From Synchiropus splendidus (lineage: Eukaryota; Chordata; Actinopteri; Syngnathiformes; Callionymidae), in the NCBI RefSeq assembly GCF_027744825.2, contig NC_071347.1, positions 24,054,388 through 24,118,387 of the forward strand: a stretch of DNA of 64,000 nucleotides, in the 5' to 3' direction. Position 1 is the stretch's first letter. Every line of letters starts with the position of its first letter. The notes beneath the pieces were generated by a model. The model saw only the letters and a program-made list of their open reading frames with translations, did no database searches and was not told the origin of the DNA. Shown here one piece after another: positions 1-13,100 of the stretch. The translations under genes were made by a program, and so were the position numbers.

Positions 1-48
1 CACTCCGATCAACACACGCAAACACACATGTTTGTTTTGCTCTTTTTT

Positions 49-245
49 GTGGGGACCTCGCCTGGCCGTCACCCTTTCCCCAGCCTCTCCCCCCAGACAC
101 ATGCCGACCTGAACCAGGACTCTGAATCAGATTAGAATCAACTACTCTTACTGGCGTTGTAACCCTTGTGAGGACCGGCCAAAATGTCCTCTCAAGAAGG
201 AGGCTTGTCAAGACTTGGTCCTCACAAGTATGGCCAAACACGCAG
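49..245. repeat. Dispersed GGGGACC/GGTCC element, copy 1
   Basis: Starts GTGGGGACCTCG, contains CTGGCC.TCACCCTTTCC and GAACCAGGACTCTGA, and ends in GTCCTCACAAG. The same blocks recur, in either orientation and usually beside a (CA)n/(TG)n tract, at 560-735, 2742-2845, 3637-3722, 13140-13345, 15034-15160, 19020-19205 and 25905-26120. I recognise it as a type of microsatellite-linked dispersed repeat common in teleosts, but cannot name the family. Confidence 0.55.
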
Positions 246-559
246 GCGCACTCTTTCTGACAGGAACTTGCGAGTTCTGTCACGTCAGGTTTGGACCGAA
301 CCTTCTCGTCTTTGTCCCACACTTGTGTTCCAGCAACCGAGTCACAGACCAGGCGAGTCTCTGGTGCGAGGACGGTTGAACTCCGCAGACCAAACACGTC
401 TGATGTGGCGGGAGCAAAGGTTCCAGGGACAGGACATCCTGATCCCGCTGCCCTGCGTGCACGTGCGCGCGCTGGTGTGGCCCTCAGAAGTCTGAAGTCA
501 AAACAGCCAGTGACGTGTGCAGACCTCCAGCGCTGCTGCGGGTGAGGAAGCGAGTCTCC

Positions 560-735
560 TCACGACTAGCAAACACACTCTGTGTGTGTGTGTTCTTGTG
601 CTTCCATCTTTAGTGAGGACCTGTGTGAGGTTTTAACCAACAGAGTGAGGACATGTGTAGTAGATGGTTGGGTTTACGGCTGGGGAAAGGGTGAGGGCCA
701 GGAGAGGTCCGCCCTCGTGCGCCGGACGCGTGACC
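560..735. repeat. Dispersed GGGGACC-type element, copy 2
   Basis: Shares with the copy at 13140-13345 the order (TG)n, TGTGCTTC.ATCT, TTTTAACCAACAG, GGGAAAGGGTGA.GGCCAGG, AGAGGTC. This shows a common ancestor rather than chance. Confidence 0.5.
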
Positions 736-974
736 TGGAGTGACCTCTGGTGAACCTCAGAGACCGAGACTCACCCAGGGACTCCAAGCGTCAGGTGACC
801 TTCGTGTGTCGTTCCCAATTGCTCCACAAGGGGGGGGATTCAGATGAAGGCCCGCAGTGACGTCACCGCAGCGCTGGCTCCATCTGGTGGCAGCTCCTGG
901 CGGTTGGGTTGTTGGCCTGTTGCGAGAACCCGCGCCGCCTCGCGTCACTCACTCCAGTCATCAGCAAACATCGA

Positions 975-2184
975 ACTCCAGTCCAGAACTTGAATCTTTA
1001 TTCTTTAAATTCAACACAAAAAAAGAGTCGCTCTGCTGCATAACGACATCCACCAGCATCCGCCGTCACCGTGACGTCGCAGCCGTGACGGCACACATCA
1101 AGTCTCGCTAGCGCCGCGTCAGCGACCAAAACCCGCCGCGCAGGCCCGCACTGTACAGGGGGCGCCATCCCATAGTAGTCCGCCTCTGTCCAGGTAGAAA
1201 AGTCCAGAGATGTTTCGCCGTCAAACCCTCGGCGCTCGCTCGACGCTTGCCAGAGGTGGGAGGAGTCACGGAAGCGCAGTGCAGACACCTGAGCGCAGGG
1301 GCCGCTCGGGTTCCGGCCCGTTCACTGGACCCAGACGCTTCGGTCTCCCTCTCAGTCGAGCCGGCCGTTTCCCAGGAAAAGCCACTGTGGCAGGTTCGAG
1401 TGGCAGGCGGAAGGCGTCGCCCCCTGCTGGCGCCCAAAGGGAAGCTCCTGTCCTCAGGTGACTGCAGACGCTTCCACGTTTCCTCTCTATATTTGGCTTT
1501 GACTGATTTTCTCCTCAGGCTCCGCCCACATGGTGACGTTATGGCTATAGTCTCGCGTTGACATTCTCGTACGAAAACAAAAAACGGTATGGCTCCAGGA
1601 GTTTTTGCCCGCGCCGATCACGTGACCCGGCGGCAGGCCACCCTCGACCCTCCGGATGCCTCCCACCCTCGGCGGCGCTCAGCCTCCAGAGCATCTCTGG
1701 TCAAAAGCCTTCAGCAGAAGAAGACGCCGCGGCCGCTGGGTCTCCGCGCAGAGCCCAGGTCACGTGATCGCGTCTGCGGCGTCTCTTTTCTTGCATAAAT
1801 CTTCTGATATTTACAGGTAAATACACAAACCTTCCAGAAGCTTGTCAAGTTCACGTCCAGCTCCAGGTGGGGAGCCGAGTCCCGGCGGTGCGGAGGAGCT
1901 GGTGGGGTCCGCAGACCGCACCCGCTCGGACGAAGACAGGAAAAGCCTCGAGAAGCGCAGCAGCTGCCACGTGCCGCCTCACCTGCTGCTCCACAGGAGT
2001 CATGTGACCAAGGGTCGGTGGAGGAGGGCTCCACATGAAAATGGGTGAATCAGTGAGAGTGCTGGCTGAAGCCTGCAGACGGGCTTCAAACAAGACGGCG
2101 TGACGTCCTCGCTTGGCTGGTGATGTCGCCTCTCAGCTCTGTGTGTGTGTGTGTGTGTGTGTGTGCGCGGGGGGTGGGGACACA
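975..2184 (-). other. kiaa1549l: Probable 3' UTR of KIAA1549L with AATAAA signal
   Basis: No coding exon is recognisable between the candidate stop at 2185 and an AATAAA hexamer on the minus strand at 1002-997. The stretch holds a (CA)n tract in the sense of the transcript (plus-strand TG at 2141-2164) and otherwise unremarkable GC-rich sequence. The 3' end at about 975-985 is inferred from the hexamer. Confidence 0.5.
997..1002 (-). promoter_or_regulatory. Poly(A) signal AATAAA (KIAA1549L)
   Basis: The plus strand reads TTTATT at this position, so the minus strand has canonical AATAAA. It is the first such hexamer seen downstream of the last KIAA1549L exon on that strand. Confidence 0.5.
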
Positions 2185-2217
2185 CTAGCAGATGGTCTCC
2201 AGGTGCCGGGAGTTTTG
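2185..2217 (-). CDS. kiaa1549l: Candidate terminal coding exon of KIAA1549L
   Basis: The previous exon ends at a codon boundary (QWSDAP, donor GTGAGT at 2290). A phase-0 acceptor CTGACCCTGCAG lies 74 bp downstream and opens QNSRHLETIC followed by TAG at 2187-2185. KIAA1549 itself continues differently at this point (VPLPGY..., ending EFQV, from memory). I looked for that ending in 1-2290 on the minus strand and did not find it. The predicted tail ETIC resembles a class I PDZ ligand. This is inference from splice signals only. Confidence 0.4.
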   Translation of the reverse strand, partial: QNSRHLETIC

Positions 2218-5200
2218 CTGCAGGGTCAGAGTCACAAGGTCAAAGGGCGGCGGCGGCGGCGACAGAGGCAGCCGGCGGCGCGGGACTCACCGGGGCGTCG
2301 CTCCACTGCCGCGGCAGGTCCTCCGGCTCGGGCGGGTACGACATCCACGACGGGCTGCGGTACGACGCCGGCGGCGACATGACCAGGTAGTCGGCGTAGC
2401 CCGGGCGGTTGGCGGAGACGGCGTAGACGGCGGTGATGGGGTTTCCTGCCGAGCAGAGCGCAGCGCGGCGTGAGCACAGAGCGCCTGGCGCAGGAGGCGC
2501 CGCGCGGCTCACCTGAGTAGGCGGAGACGGACTGATCCACGGTGACGGCTGGGAACGGCGCCCTGGCCAGCGGCAGGTAGGGGGCGCCGCTGTGCTGCTG
2601 AGCCTGGAGCTCCGAGGCCTCGGACGCGCGCGGCTTTAGGCTCACGTCAGGTGTGGACCTGTGAGGGAGGCAGCCAATCAGACGGCTCGCTGTCTCAGGT
2701 GGCTGCGTGCGTCTGTGTGTGTGTGTGTGTAGTCGGTTTAGCGGTACTTGTGGGGAGCCATTCTTGGAACCACACCTACTTTTGTGCGAGTGTGTTTCCA
2801 GTGCGGCCGGGCCCCACAAGGCTCAATGTGGGTCTGGAGACGTGAAACAAACCTGTTGGGTCCGGGACCCCAGAAGGAGGATGCGGACCTGACTCATGAG
2901 TCCGTGACTCGGACGTCGCCTTCACATGATCAATGCGACACTCACACCGAGCGGGCTCCTGCGGTGGGCAGCCTACCGTCGCAGCGAGGTTCCGTGTGGA
3001 GCTCCGGTCCTGGAGGGCAGCAGTGGTGGAGGCGAGCCCACGCCCATGTCAGGGAGCTGGGTGAAGCGGAAGCCCTGCAGCAGGCAGAGGAGCAGAGAGC
3101 TGAGAGGACAGAGTCCTGACCTCACCACGCCGGCGTCACCCACTGGTTTGGGGAGGCTGCACTGGTGCAGGTCCTCGTAGCCCACGCTCCTCTGGCGCCC
3201 GCCGCACGGGTGGTTCATGGTCCCCGGAGCGCTGGTCACGCCGTCGCTGAAGTGGCTGCCGTGAGACGGGTTGTTGGCGCCGTGGGCGTGGTGGAGGTGG
3301 CGGCGGCGGCTGAGCCAGATCAGACGCAGGTGAGGCGGCCGCTGCGCCACAGACGGCGTGAAAGCCGCTTACCTGCCGGGCGGGGACGGTGGTGCCAGGC
3401 TGAAAGCGTTGCCTAGCAACAGGTGCATCTGCGTGCGGACCTCGTCGATGGATGGCTGCGAGCTGAGCGTGGAGGAGTCGGAGCCGCGGTGAGCCTTCAC
3501 GCCCAGGCTGCTGCTGCCCGTAGAGCCGGCGCCCAAGCCCAGAGAGCTGATGAGACGGTCCACGCTGGTCTCTTGGAAGGGCTCCGGCTCCCCCTGAGCA
3601 ACACACACACACACACACAGGTCGCGCTTTCATGCTCTGTGGGGACAGTTCCCTGACCTCCTCGCTCCCCCGGAGCCTCCCCCTAACACCTGGCTAACCT
3701 GAACCTGAACCCCAGGTAGAATGAAGTCTCCTTGCGGGGACCACAGCTTCAGCAAGCTCCAACTCATTCAGGTCAGGCTTCATCCATGGATCACCAGGAG
3801 CAATGACGCTCAGAAGGTGAGGAGGAAGTGGAGTGGGGGACCAAATCAGAGCAAGCTGAGGCTCCACTGAGACCAGCCTGACGGACGACACCAGCTCCTC
3901 CTCCTCAACAGCTCCTCCCCCTGAACAGCCCCTCCCCCTGAACAGCCCCTCCCCCTACATCCAGCTCCTCCTCCTCAACAGCTCCTCCCCCTGAACAGCT
4001 CCTCCCCCTGAACAGCCCCTCCCCCTACATCCAGCTCCTCCTCCTGAATAGCTCCTCCTCCTGAACAGCTCCTCCCCCTACATCCAGCTCCTCCTCCTGA
4101 ATAGCTCCTCCTCCTGAACAGCCCCTCCCCCTACATCCAGCTCCTCCTCCTCAACAGCTCCTCCCCCTACATCCAGCTCCTCCTCCTCCCAGTTTTTAGC
4201 AGAACCTGAACCAGGAAGTCCACAGGCCCAGAAGGCTGGCGGGTCACATGACTGTAGCGGTTGGACCTTATTTGGCCCGCAGGACTGCAGTTTAACAGCG
4301 ATGGCCAGGGAGGAGTCAGAGTCCACAGCCGTCAGCCACTCACGTCGTAGCCGGTGTTGCGTATCCCCCGGCGCGGTCGCTCGCGCAGCACCAGCAGGTC
4401 CATCTCCGTCTCCACCGGGCTCGGGCTGCTCAGCGACTGGCGGCTCCAGTAGGCGGGCTCCCGGGGGTGCGAGTACCTGGAGGGGCCACACCAGTGTCAG
4501 TGAGGGCCCCGCCGGCCCTCCAGGGAGACGCTCACCTCTTGTGGCAGCCGGCGAAGGACGCCCTCTTCTCCTCGGCCGTCATCGGCTCCTTGGCGGCGCC
4601 GTCGCGGCGGCCGTGGCGCCCGTCGCGGCGGCCGTAGCCGTGGCTGCCGCTCTCCGACAGAGAGAACTCGCCGCAGCCCTTCCTCTTCCCCTTCTGACGC
4701 AGCTTGTTCCTGTAGAGGTCCATGTCCGACTTCTGCTTCAGCCCCACGTGGTTGGCCTGGAAGCACAGCCGGCCACTGTCACCCGGGCGCTTGCAGCCGA
4801 GGGAGGCTTCTGAAGAGCTCAGGAGCCTCCATTTCCAAGAACGTCAGTGTGTGTGTGTGTGTGTGTGTGTGCGTGTGCGAGGCCCTCACCTCTCCGTTGA
4901 GCACGACAGAGTCCTGGCTGTGTGAGGAGGACGACTGGTAGGAGAAGGTGGGCTGGGCCGTCATGGGCTTGATGGAGATGAGCCTCAGGCTGAGGTCCTC
5001 GTAGGGCTCTGAGGAGGACAGAGGAGTGAGGACCCGGCGGCTGCAGCTGATGGAGACTGTGGAGGGCCCCCTCCTCCTCACCGCTCCTCTTGTGCAGCTC
5101 CTCTTTGCTCTTGCTGCTGCCGCCGCCGCTGCTGTTCTTCTTCCAGGCCGAGGAGCTCTTGCTGGTGTTCAGCTTCCCGGAGCCGTCGCTCGACATGGAG

Positions 5201-7139
5201 CCGTCTTCTTCGCTAGGCAACCGCCTGGTGTCGCCGTGGCAACAGTGAGAAGAAGACAAGGAGACGTCAGAGGAAGGTGAAGGTCCAGCTCCATGTTTGC
5301 TGCCGACGGTGGAGTGAGACACACATGTGCCAGTCACACACACACACACACACACACACACGAGTCTTGTCAGGAACTGGTCCTCACGAGGCAGTATAAA
5401 CCAGCCCCCCCCCACACAGGGCCTGGAGCCCGGGTCTCACCCGCCCTTGTGGACGTCCGCTGACGGGGGTCTGGTCCCGTCCTGGTGAGCTTTCTTCTCC
5501 AGCGACACGGAGAGCGGCGCCTCGCGGGCCGGCAGACCCAGCACCAGCGGCTCCTTGGCGCCCGGCACGGCCTCCTCGCCGCGACCCATGTGCTTCTTGG
5601 CGTAGTCGAAGCCCTGCACCGGCTGTGGGAACACAAGGCGTGACATTATGAGCATGCGGCGTGACCTCTGGACCTTCACACAGACGAGACACAGGTGACG
5701 GAGCCGTCACGGCTGCATCAGGAAACGCCACTCAAAAGCCCCTCTGAAGCGGCGGCTGGCGGGGTGAGCGAGGTGAGCCCACCGCCTCCTGCAGTATTCA
5801 TCAGACGTTCACAATGCCGACACGTGGGAACGGTCCCCACGCCTCCAGGCTGAACCACACACACACACACACACACACACCGGTCCTCACAGGACTGGGT
5901 GGAGTGAGCACAGTGACTCTCATCTGGCCCTCTCTCTGGTGGGACCAGGTGGGGTCAGAGGGCGCAGGGTGGGCCACCTTCACTGAAGCCATGAGAAGCT
6001 GAGGCTTCCAGCTCCAGAGCTCTCACAAACCCCGCCCCCTGGGCTGAGGCTCTGGTGGTCCACGTGCTCCCGACTCTGGAGCTCCAGCAGGCGGCGCTGG
6101 TGAGATGGACGTGCGGGTGGAGGCGGCGTACCTGGTGGTGACAGCTGCCCCCTCGATACGATGTCTGCCAAGAGAGAGTCAGCAACATGAGTCGCAGCCA
6201 GCCAAGGGCGAGTCCCGCGCTCTGCCGGCGCTTACCTTGGAGCGGCTCTTGAAGGTCCGGAAGGCCCCAGTCTTGAACATGACGCGGTTCCGTTTGCAGA
6301 GGATGAAGCCCACCATGCCGATGACCACCAGCAGCAGGAAGAGCGGCGTCAGCACGGCCATGATCCACAGGCTGCTGGGCGGAGTCTTCACCACGGCTGC
6401 ACACACACACACACACACACGTGACCCCTGTGACCAGGCCTCAGCAGCAGGGTTCAGCCTCAGCCTCACGTTCTGCCTGCACTTGCACGAAGTAGCCCAG
6501 CGTCAGCGCCATGGTCTGGGAGTCCAGGCTGCTCAGCGTCTTGGCGGCGCTGCTCCCGGTGATGGGGGCGCCGTTGAGCTGAGCGTAGTAGGTCATCTCC
6601 GCCGGGTCCCTGGGGCCGGGCAGCCTGCGCATGCTCACCATCTGAGGAAGACCAGCGGCCCCACATCACTGCTCAGGTCCCAGTCAGGGGGCGGCAGGAC
6701 GGTGGAGCAGCGGCTCGGGCAGCCGCCAGATGCTGCCGAGGCTGGAGGCCGGAGTCCTACCTGGACGGTGTAGCCCCCCACGGAGGTGGCCCTCCGGGCC
6801 CTGGGGGCGCCGGCCCCCTGCCTGCCGGCCACCAGGAAGAGCTCAGCCAGTCTCTGCTCCATCAGGTTGGCGAAGCTCTGGTAGTTGGTCTCCAGCGAAG
6901 ACGAGTCCACGTCCTGGATGACTGTCCACAGAGAGACAAAGGTCGGCCACAGTCGGGTGACATGAGGCTCACTCCTGACTCTTTCTACCACCTTCCCATC
7001 GAGGAGATGGAGGGAGAGGTGAAGGAGAGACAAGTGTCTGATAGAGAAACCAGCGTGAGAGGAGTGTGAGAGTGAGAAAGGAGTGAGAGAGGAGTGTGAG
7101 AGTGAGAGAGGAGTGTGAGAGTGAGAAAGGAGTGAGAGA

Positions 7140-7184
<45 letters not shown>

Positions 7185-10100
7185 TGTGAGAGAGGAGAGT
7201 GAGAGAGGAGTGTGAGAGAGGAGAGTGAGAGAGAGACAGGAGTGAGACAGTGTAAGACACGAGTGAGACGGGACCTAGCACCAGAGTCGGCGTGTGGTGG
7301 TTTAGCTACCAGCTGTTTTTTGGCTCAATGCTGCCGATTATCAACAGTCCCAGAGTCTCTTCGTTACAGAACCTGCATGCGTGTGTGTGTGGTCACATGA
7401 CATGTGTGCAGGTGTGTTGGGGAAGTGAGTGTGTGTTGACATGTGAAGAAGTGAGGCTCTGACACACCCAGGTGAGGGCCTACCTGTCTTCACCCAGTAG
7501 TTCCTGGTTGCACTGGAGGTGTTGAGGTTGTGGTACTGCAGCGCTGCAGACAGACAAAGACACGCGTTGGACTCTGGACCTCAGAGGGAGGAGCCCAGAT
7601 GTGAGCGGCTGAGGGCCGTCACAGGGTGAAGCCCACCCGGCTGGGCAGGGACTGCTCCTCCCTTCAGAGTCACCAGCTCCACGTCCACGCAGCGATGCGG
7701 CGGCTGCAAGAGGACGAAGGAGGCCATCCACCGAGTGGAGACAGATCAGGGGATGAGGTCATCAAAGATGGCCACTGGACGTGAGGGCCAGGTGGGGAGG
7801 CGGGTCACCAGGGAGCCGCGCCCGGCCCACACCGGGCCCAGACGGGAGTCAGAGAAGCCCAGGGTCTCCTGCGACACCACGGCGGCTCCTCTGCCAAGCA
7901 GAAGCTTCGTGAGCTCCGCCGGCTGAGCTCCAGACTGCAGCGGCTGGAGACACCAGCCGGGGCCGGACCTCATCTGGGGTGTTGCTCTGGCAACGGTGTC
8001 TGTAATGTTCGTCACTTCTCAGCTGGAAACGCCACTTTGTTTCGCTCTGCTTACGTTCAGCGATGACCAGCGGCGGGAAGAACAGGAAGTAGCCCACCAG
8101 CTCGGCGGTCAGCTGGTTGAGGAGGCCGCTGGCGATGGTTCCGTTGAGCTGGGCCTCCTGGTTCTGGACCACGTAGACCACGGAGACAGAGGGGGAGCCG
8201 GCGTCCTGAGACACGCTCTGGATCTGAGGAGAACCAAGGTGGACTTGCTTCACCAGTCACCAGTCAGTGGACTCTGGTCTGAGTCGGCTCTGGCTGCACC
8301 AAGGTGTTGATCTTCTGTGGCTGCTGCTGCTGTGTTGAACTGATCATCCCACACTCGCTTGCTCTCCTGCTCTCTACCTCCATCCCTCTGTCCTCACTCT
8401 CTCCTTCCCTTTCTTTCACTGTCCCTCTTCTCTCCTCTCCTCTGCACGCTCACTTCCTCCCTCCCTCCCTCACTCTTTCCCACCGTCTCCTCTCCTCTCC
8501 TCTCCTCCTCCTCTCCTCTCCTCCTCCTCTCCTCTCATCTCCTCCTCCTCCTCCTCTCCTCTCCTCCTCTCCTCCTCCTCCTCCTCCTCTCCTCTCATCT
8601 CCTCCTCCTCCTCCTCTCCTCTCCTCCTCCTCCTCCTCCTCTCCTCTCATCTCCTCCTCCTCTCCTCCTCCTCCTCTCCTCTCCTCCTCCTCTCCTCTCC
8701 TTTCCTCCTCCTCTCCTCTCCTCCTCCTCTTCCTCTCCTCTCCTCTCCTCTTCCTCCTCTCCTCTCCTCACCTCCTCTCCTCTATTCCTCCTCTCCCTCC
8801 TCCTCTCCTCCTCTCCTCTCCTCCTCCTCTCCTCTCCTCTCTCCTCCTCTCCTCTCCTCCCCCTCTTCCTCTCCTCTCCCCTCCTCCTCTCCTCTCCTCT
8901 CCTTTCCTCCTCCTCTCCTCTCCTCTCCTCCTCCTCTCCTCTCCTCCTCTCCCCTCCTCTCCTCCTCTCCTTTCCTCCTCCTCTCCTCTCCTCTCCTCCT
9001 CTCCCCTCCTCTCCTCCTCTCCTTTCCTCCTCCTCCTCCTCTCCTCTCCTCCTCCTCTCCTCCTCCTCACCTCTCCTCCTCCTCTCCTCTCCTCCTCTCC
9101 CCTCCTCTCCTTTCCTCCTCCTCCTCCTCTCCTCTCCTCCTCCTCTCCTCTCCTCCTCTCCTCTCCTCCTCTCCTCCTCCTCTCCCCTCCTCCTCCCCTC
9201 CTCCTCTCCTCCTCCTCTCCTCCTCCTCTCCTCTCTCCTCCTCCTCTTCCTCTCCTCTTCCTCCTCTCCTCTCCTCACCTCCTCTCCTCTCCTCCTCCTC
9301 TCCCCTCCTCTCCTCCTCTCCTCTCCTCCTCCTCTCCTCTCCTCCTCCTCTCCTTTCCTCCTCCTCTCCTCTCCTCCTCCTCTCCTCTCCTCTCCTCTCC
9401 TCTCCTCCTCTCCCCTCCTCTCCTCCTCTCCTTTCCTCCTCCTCTCCTCTCCTCTCCTCCTCCTCTCCTTTCCTCCTCCTCCTCCTCACCTCTCCTCCTC
9501 CTCTCCTCTCCCCTCCTCTCCTTTCCTCCTCCTCCTCCTCTCCTCCTCCTCCTCTCCCCTCCTCCTCCCCTCCTCCTCTCCTCCTCTCCCCTCCTCTCCT
9601 CCTCTCCTTTCCTCCTCCTCTCCTCCTCCTCTCCCCTCCTCTCCTCCTCTCCTTTCCTCCTCCTCTCCTCCTCCTCTCCTCCTCCTCACCTCTCCTCCTC
9701 CTCTCCTCTCCCCTCCTCTCCTTTCCTCCTCCTCCTCCTCCTCCTCCTCCTCTCCTCCTCCTCTCCCCTCCTCCTCCCCTCCTCCTCTCCTCCTCTCCCC
9801 TCCTCTCCTCCTCTCCTTTCCTCCTCCTCTCCTCTCCTCCTCCTCTCCTCCTCTCCCCTCCTCTCCTCCTCTCCTTTCCTCCTCCTCCTCCTCTCCTCTC
9901 CTCCTCCTCTCCTCCTCCTCACCTCTCCTCCTCCTCTCCTCTCCCCTCCTCTCCTCCTCTCCTTTCCTCCTCCTCTCCTCTCCTCCTCCTCTCCCCTCCT
10001 CTCCTCCTCTCCTTTCCTCCTCCTCCTCCTCTCCTCTCCTCCTCCTCTCCTCCTCCTCACCTCTCCTCCTCCTCTCCTCTCCCCTCCCCTCCTCCTCCTC

Positions 10101-13100
10101 CTCTCCTCCTCCCCTCCTCCTCTCCTCTCCTCTCCTCTCCTCCTCTCCTTGCCTCATTCTTTCCCTCCGTCTTCTCTCACCCTCAGCGTGGCACTGGCAC
10201 CTGTCTGCAGCAGGAGCTGTAGGTGCTGTGACTGAGGGCGGAGAACAGCAGGAGCCTCCACCACACCAGCATCAATCTTGCAGGGCCTGAATTATAGATG
10301 GAGCTTCATCCGCTCGGGGCCGACCCAGAACCAGGATCCCTGTCTGTTGCTCCATACCAACCAGTCACATGACAGTGGCGCCTCGGGGGCCCGGGTCACA
10401 GCAGCAGCCTACCTCCACAGTCAGTCGGTGGTAGGTCTCCAGAACTTTGTCCTGTGCCTCATCGAAGGCGTTCTCCAGCCTCTGCTCCAACATCTGGACG
10501 AAGCTGCAAGAGTAGACGTTGTCTGTGGGCCCCACGAACCTCAGCACTGCGGAGGAGAGAAGCGGCGTGAGCGCCACAATCATGCACCACCAGAGGGCGC
10601 CGCTGAGCCACTGGCTGATCTCATGCCGCTGCTAAACGCTAAATCTCACCTCTGACATGACACCGTGTGTGGTGGGGTTCAGGGTCAGGGGCCAGGGCCC
10701 CGGGGAGCCCGCTCACCTGTCCGCAGCTGCAGGTGGACGCTGGGCGCCGGCAGCCAGGGCGCCACGGGCACCAGCACGGCCTTGACCAGCGGCGTGTGCT
10801 GCCGCACGTCGGACAGCAGCCGGTGGACGCCGTAGACGGCGAGGGCCTCCAGCACCAGAGAGGACAGCAGGACCGTCTTGCCCGAGGTGACGTAGTAGGC
10901 CAGCGTGACGTTGTGAGGGCCGCACTGCTCTCGCTCCACCTGAGGCGCAAGATGGTGAAGCCGGATCACTGAGCCGCGACAAGCGCCCGGGACACGCCCC
11001 ACTGCTCCCCCTCCACCCGCGGACCGGAGCTGCAGCCAATTTTAGACTGGAGCTGTGATTCAGAGGAATAATCCTGACCCCCCCAATGTTTTCAGTTCTT
11101 CAGCAGAGATGAGCGTGTGGCTGTAACACGTGTGTGTGTGTGTGTGTGTGTGTGCGCGGGGGACGGCTGCTGCAGATTACAGGCACTGAGTCACCGCCAG
11201 GGAACAAACCACTGGCTAAAAATAGAAAAAGCGGCAGCGGTGACAGGGACGGCGCCGGCGCAGCCAGCCGGGGGGATGCAGGCCAGACGCCAGCAACAGA
11301 CGCCAGCAACAGCCACATGGCGGCGGCGCAGCGTCCACACGACGCAGGCAAAGTCACCTCTTCACGGCGCTTGTGTCACCTGACTCTGGGGCGCCAAGCT
11401 CTTCCCTCAAAGTTTAATAATCCCATCGGACCTGATGTCAGAACAAAGTCTCCACGGCTGGGTCACTGCACCCTCAGCGTCCAGCCGGGTCGGCCGCTCT
11501 CAGACACACTCACCTGCACGGCGGCGCCCGAGTCGTTCAGCGCTCGCTGCAAGGCATGACTCAGGCCCTTGGACAGGTTCTGCTTCAGGATCAGGTCCAG
11601 ACGGTTCCTCCGCAGCTCGATGGAGAGCACTGTGGAGGGACATCGAGGGAGACGTCAACAAGACAGCAGCTCCAGGGCAGGAAGGTTGGGAGAGCCCAGC
11701 ACAGAGCCTCAGAAAAGCTCTCCATCTGGGCAGGAACACAGCTGACACGGACCAGAGGATGGGACCGGACCAGAGGATGGAACCAGACCAGAGGATGGGA
11801 CCAGACCAGAGGATGGAACCAGACCAGAGGATGGAACCAGACCAGAGGATGGGACCAGACCAGAGGATGGGACCAGACCAGAGGATGGGACCAGACCATG
11901 GTACCAGACCAGAGGATGAGACCAGAGGATGGAACCAGACCATGGTACCAGACCAGAGGATGGGACCAGAGGATGGGACCAGACCAGAGGATGAGACCAG
12001 AGGATGGAACCAGACCAGAGGATGAGACCAGAGGATGGGACCAGACCAGAGGATGAGACCAGAGGATGGGACCGGACCAGAGGATGGGACCAGACCAGAG
12101 GATGAGACCAGACCAGAGGATGGAACCAGACCATGGTACCAGACCAGAGGATGGGACCGGACCAGAGGATGGGACCAGACCAGAGGATGGAACCAGACCA
12201 GAGGATGAGACCAGACCAGAGGATGGAACCAGACCAGAGGATGAGACCAGAGGATGGGACCAGACCAGAGGATGAGACCAGAGGATGGAACCAGACCATG
12301 GTACCAGACCAGAGGATGGGACCGGACCAGAGGATGGGACCAGACCAGAGGATGGAACCAGACCAGAGGATGAGACCAGAGGATGGGACCAGACCATGGT
12401 ACCAGACCAGAGGATGGGACCGGACCAGAGGATGGGACCAGACCAGAGGATGGAACCAGACCAGAGGATGAGACCAGAGGATGGAACCAGACCAGAGGAT
12501 GGAACCAGATCAGAGGATGAGACCAGAGGATGGGACCAGACCATGGTACCAGACCAGAGGATGGGACCGGACCAGAGGATGGGACCGGACCAGAGGATGG
12601 GACCAGACCAGAGGATGGGACCGGACCAGAGGATGGAACCAGACCAGAGGATGAGACCAGACCAGAGGATGAGACCAGACCAGAGGATGAGACCAGACCA
12701 GAGGATGGAACCAGACCAGAGGATGGAACCAGACGATGGAACCAGACCAGAGGATGAGACCAGAGGATGGAACCAGACCATGGTACCAGACCAGAGGATG
12801 GGACCAGAGGATGGGACCAGACCAGAGGATGAGACCAGAGGATGGAACCAGACCAGAGGATGAGACCAGAGGATGGGACCAGACCATGGTACCAGACCAG
12901 AGGATGGGACCGGACCAGAGGATGGGACCAGACCAGAGGATGAGACCAGAGGATGGAACCAGATCAGAGGATGAGACCAGAGGATGGAACCAGATCAGAG
13001 GATGAGACCAGAGGATGGGACCAGACCATGGTACCAGACCAGAGGATGGGACCGGACCAGAGGATGGGACCAGACCAGAGGATGGGACCAGACCATGGTA

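Larger units (their letters stand above)
1..974. other. Intergenic sequence downstream of KIAA1549L
   Basis: Contains two dispersed-repeat copies (49-245 and 560-735). I see no exon with splice signals or conserved protein sequence; small open frames overlap on both strands and look random. Confidence 0.5.

Noticed and set aside
3126..3143. Later donor GTG|GTGAGG for the KIAA1549L exon 3309-3144
   Set aside because: It keeps the frame but leaves a 51-bp intron and adds six residues that break the match to the SLPRPAYRF-like motif. The donor CCA|GTGGGT at 3144 gives SLPKPGFRF and a 69-bp intron.
8304..10290. Two 643-codon open frames (Ser/Pro/Leu only) on the plus strand and Arg/Glu/Gly frames on the minus strand
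   Set aside because: They are translations of the CCT-type low-complexity tract. Composition is fixed by the repeat and there is no domain; the tract lies inside a KIAA1549L intron.
11435..13005. Long frames with GPDQRM-like and HPLVWS-like repeats on both strands
   Set aside because: They come from the 18-bp intronic minisatellite.
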